Source of the DNA: UBA1447 sp964627535
GTDB lineage: Bacteria > Bacillota > Clostridia > Oscillospirales > Acutalibacteraceae
DNA: 64,000 nucleotides
Direction: 5' to 3'
NCBI GenBank assembly: GCA_964627535.1
Contig: CAZVJW010000007.1
Span: forward strand, 43,829-107,828
Of this stretch, positions 62,525 to 64,000 are shown piece by piece. Both the position numbers and the translations under genes were made by a program. Below the pieces are notes generated by a model. That model saw nothing but the letters and a program-made list of their open reading frames with translations, searched no databases and was not told the DNA's origin. How positions within the stretch are numbered: position 1 is the first letter of the stretch; every line of letters begins with the position of its first letter.

Positions 62525-62838
62525 TACATGGCTACTCTTTTGCCGTCTTTTAACTTGATTTTACCGATGAAAGGAATCTTAATCAAACCTTCGACAGTGT
62601 CCCCGTCAAAAGTTGCAGTGATGTCGATATTCTTGCCCGGAAGCAGGTCAACATTGGCGACAGCTGTTAAGGTGTTGCCGTCTTCTGTAATATCTTTGAT
62701 TTCGATTTCGGGGACATCGACACCGGGAACATCAAGCTCCCAGCCATAAACGCCGTTGTTGTCTTTGATAGTGAAGAACGCTTCGCCTCTGAAAAACATT
62801 GTGTCCACATGACAGGACCATTTGCCGATACCAATCAT
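62524..62838 (-). CDS. Small beta-rich conserved protein, function unknown
   Basis: The 104-residue soluble protein begins MIGIGKWSCHVDTMFFRGEA. It is made of alternating polar/hydrophobic strands (FFTIKDNNGVYGWELDV, VEGLIKIPFIGKIKLKDGK), so a small beta-barrel or sandwich is likely. I recognise no named family. AAAGGAGAT precedes the ATG. The stop TAA shares its final base with the palindromic element, and the residues just before it (KDGKRVAM) show no sign of element-derived sequence. Confidence 0.7.
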   Translation of the reverse strand: MIGIGKWSCHVDTMFFRGEAFFTIKDNNGVYGWELDVPGVDVPEIEIKDITEDGNTLTAVANVDLLPGKNIDITATFDGDTVEGLIKIPFIGKIKLKDGKRVAM

Positions 62839-62968
62839 AGTAAATATCTCCTTTAAATTTTATTCTGTTGATCATATCAACAGTGCTATTTTAACATATG
62901 AAAATATTTTGTATTGTATTTATTATCGTTTTTTGTATGATTTACAGAAAAATATTTTTCCGTCTATG

Positions 62969-63877
62969 TCAGGCAATCCGGTCATAAACCCTAACATAGT
63001 CAACCACCATGTCAACCGGGAACATTTCGGCAGGATTTGCTGTGATGATACCGTTTCCGCCGATTTCCACAACACCCGCCTCATTAGCGCCGGGAACAGC
63101 ATTGCTGCCGCCGACTTCGACTGTTAAAAGAAGCCACTCTTTTACCTGAGAGACGTATTTCCCGTCAATACGGTCTGTTTCGACACCATTAATATAAAAG
63201 ATACACTCGTTTTTGTTCCATTCCAGCCCGTATGTGTTAAACTCCGTATAAGGTTTTATGGCTTTATAGGAGCCTAAAAAAGTGGATTGGTGTTCCTCTC
63301 CGTAGCCGTCAAAATGAATGGTGTGTGTCACGCTGTCGCGCATTTGCTTTTTGGGGTGTGCGTAAAAAGGAGATTCAAAAATATCAATTTCCGTGCCGTC
63401 TGCTCCGCTGCCGTCAATAGTGCCGACGCCATGCGCGAAAGTCCAAAAGGCACCCCAAAGACCGGCAGCGCCGGGGCAAATGCAACGGCATTCATAATAT
63501 CCGTAAGCTTTATCATAGAGCCCCTGTGTTTGGATTGCCCCGCTGTACCAACCGGGACCGTAACGGCCGTTTTCCTGGTAATCTGTACGCAGGTAAAGGA
63601 AACCGTTTTCGACAATTGCATTGTTCGCATCCCAATAACCGCCTCTGCGCAGTCCGTCGCCTGCTGCGCGCCACTTTGCCGCGTCAAGCTGATTTCCGTC
63701 AAACTCATCCGCCCAGACAATCTTCCAGGCGCCAAGGTCGATTTTTTGACCGCGTGGGGTTTGTGGAAACTCAAAAAGCAAAGCACCCAACACCTCAACA
63801 ATAACAAGAAATGCGGCGATGATTCTTTGAACTGAACGAAGCTCGCGGAAAACAAGATACTTTTCAAGAAAAGCCAT
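62969..63877 (-). CDS. GH16 family beta-glucanase (laminarinase-like)
   Basis: The 302-residue enzyme has an N-terminal hydrophobic helix (IIAAFLVIVEVLGALLF, about 19-35) that looks like an uncleaved anchor, then a jelly-roll catalytic domain with DEFDG near 57-61 and the family 16 active-site motif GTEIDIFES (Glu163 nucleophile, Asp165, Glu168 acid/base). TIHFDGYGEEH, YGLEWNKNECIFYINGVE and DYVRVY are further family landmarks. Substrates are likely beta-1,3- or mixed-linkage glucans. GGAGGTAAC precedes the ATG. Confidence 0.92.
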   Translation of the reverse strand: MAFLEKYLVFRELRSVQRIIAAFLVIVEVLGALLFEFPQTPRGQKIDLGAWKIVWADEFDGNQLDAAKWRAAGDGLRRGGYWDANNAIVENGFLYLRTDYQENGRYGPGWYSGAIQTQGLYDKAYGYYECRCICPGAAGLWGAFWTFAHGVGTIDGSGADGTEIDIFESPFYAHPKKQMRDSVTHTIHFDGYGEEHQSTFLGSYKAIKPYTEFNTYGLEWNKNECIFYINGVETDRIDGKYVSQVKEWLLLTVEVGGSNAVPGANEAGVVEIGGNGIITANPAEMFPVDMVVDYVRVYDRIA

Positions 63878-63950
63878 AATTGTTACCTCCGATCATTTTT
63901 ATTCATTATACAAAGTATTGACCGTTATGTCTATGCGTAAAACAAAAAAG

Positions 63951-63994
63951 GGGCTGTATCAAAACGCTGAAAAATCAGCGGAGAGATACAGCCC
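63951..63994 (-). terminator. Terminator of a minus-strand gene beyond the window
   Basis: GGGCTGTATC (63951-63960) pairs perfectly with GATACAGCCC (63985-63994), with CGCTGA/TCAGCG inside. On the minus strand it ends in CCCCTTTTTTG, so it serves a gene coming from the right. Confidence 0.8.
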
Positions 63995-64000
63995 TAAAAA

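Overview
The window reads as a chromosome segment of an anaerobic, low-to-middle GC Firmicute, most likely class Clostridia (Oscillospirales-like). The evidence is strong AGGAGG-type ribosome sites, sigma-A promoters of the TTGACA/TATAAT kind, a CcpA-type cre box, a Gram-positive PstS lipoprotein, a glycyl radical enzyme with its activase (strict anaerobe chemistry), a dockerin protein and the GGGtGRT protein pair found in anaerobes. I see no tRNA, rRNA, CRISPR array, IS transposase or phage gene.

Layout. 1-1.6 kb: the end of a sialate O-acetylesterase gene and an XRE-TPR regulator. 1.9-8.7 kb (minus): a complete phosphate regulon, pstS-pstC-pstA-pstB-phoU-phoB-phoR, with a three-repeat Pho box upstream of pstS. 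8.9-12 kb (minus): a secreted LCAT-like lipase and pyruvate kinase. 12.1-18.5 kb (plus): a cre-controlled operon of an alpha/alpha-toroid carbohydrate-enzyme-like protein, a UroD-like methyltransferase, a glycyl radical enzyme and its activase; its substrate is unknown and it is the best candidate for undescribed chemistry. 18.7-28.6 kb (minus): an LRR/InlB-repeat/dockerin surface protein and three glycosidase-like genes, one of them a GH95 gene cut by an in-frame stop. 28.8-29.6 kb: a frameshifted aldo/keto reductase. 30-32.7 kb: a small membrane protein and an ABC exporter. 33-35.4 kb: three tandem YjdF-like membrane paralogues. 35.6-45 kb: PAP2 phosphatase, metallophosphoesterase, purA, a DUF1846 protein, an SGNH hydrolase, a DUF5058 membrane pair, MgtC, a YfbR-like nucleotidase and an amidohydrolase. 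45.2-47 kb: an IscU-like scaffold protein plus the GGGtGRT protein. 47.2-51.1 kb: a MalT/LuxR-type regulator with three small genes. 51.2-53.3 kb: GH42 beta-galactosidase. 53.4-56.9 kb: an Arc-type repressor divergent from a methyltransferase, a GNAT-like protein and an acyl-CoA-synthetase-like gene. 57.3-62 kb: a very long GH38 alpha-mannosidase. 62.5-64 kb: a small unknown protein and a GH16 glucanase.

Themes. The cell appears built to strip plant or host glycans (GH16, GH38, GH42, GH95-like, esterases) and to tune this by carbon-catabolite control. The intergenic space carries two families of palindromic elements (about 103 bp, seven copies; 158 bp, two copies) that share the end ATACTAA(T/C) and almost always sit 0-31 bases after a stop codon, three times sharing the last base of the stop. 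A second shared module is a promoter of near-identical sequence (TTGCG(C/G), 17 bp, TATAAT with a conserved AATAGAG-like spacer end) in front of the MalT-type regulator, the GH42 and the GH38 genes, twice fused to a related terminator.

Starts were chosen by ribosome-binding sites, so several genes are given shorter than their longest open frame; three use TTG. All family names come from motif reading without database search.
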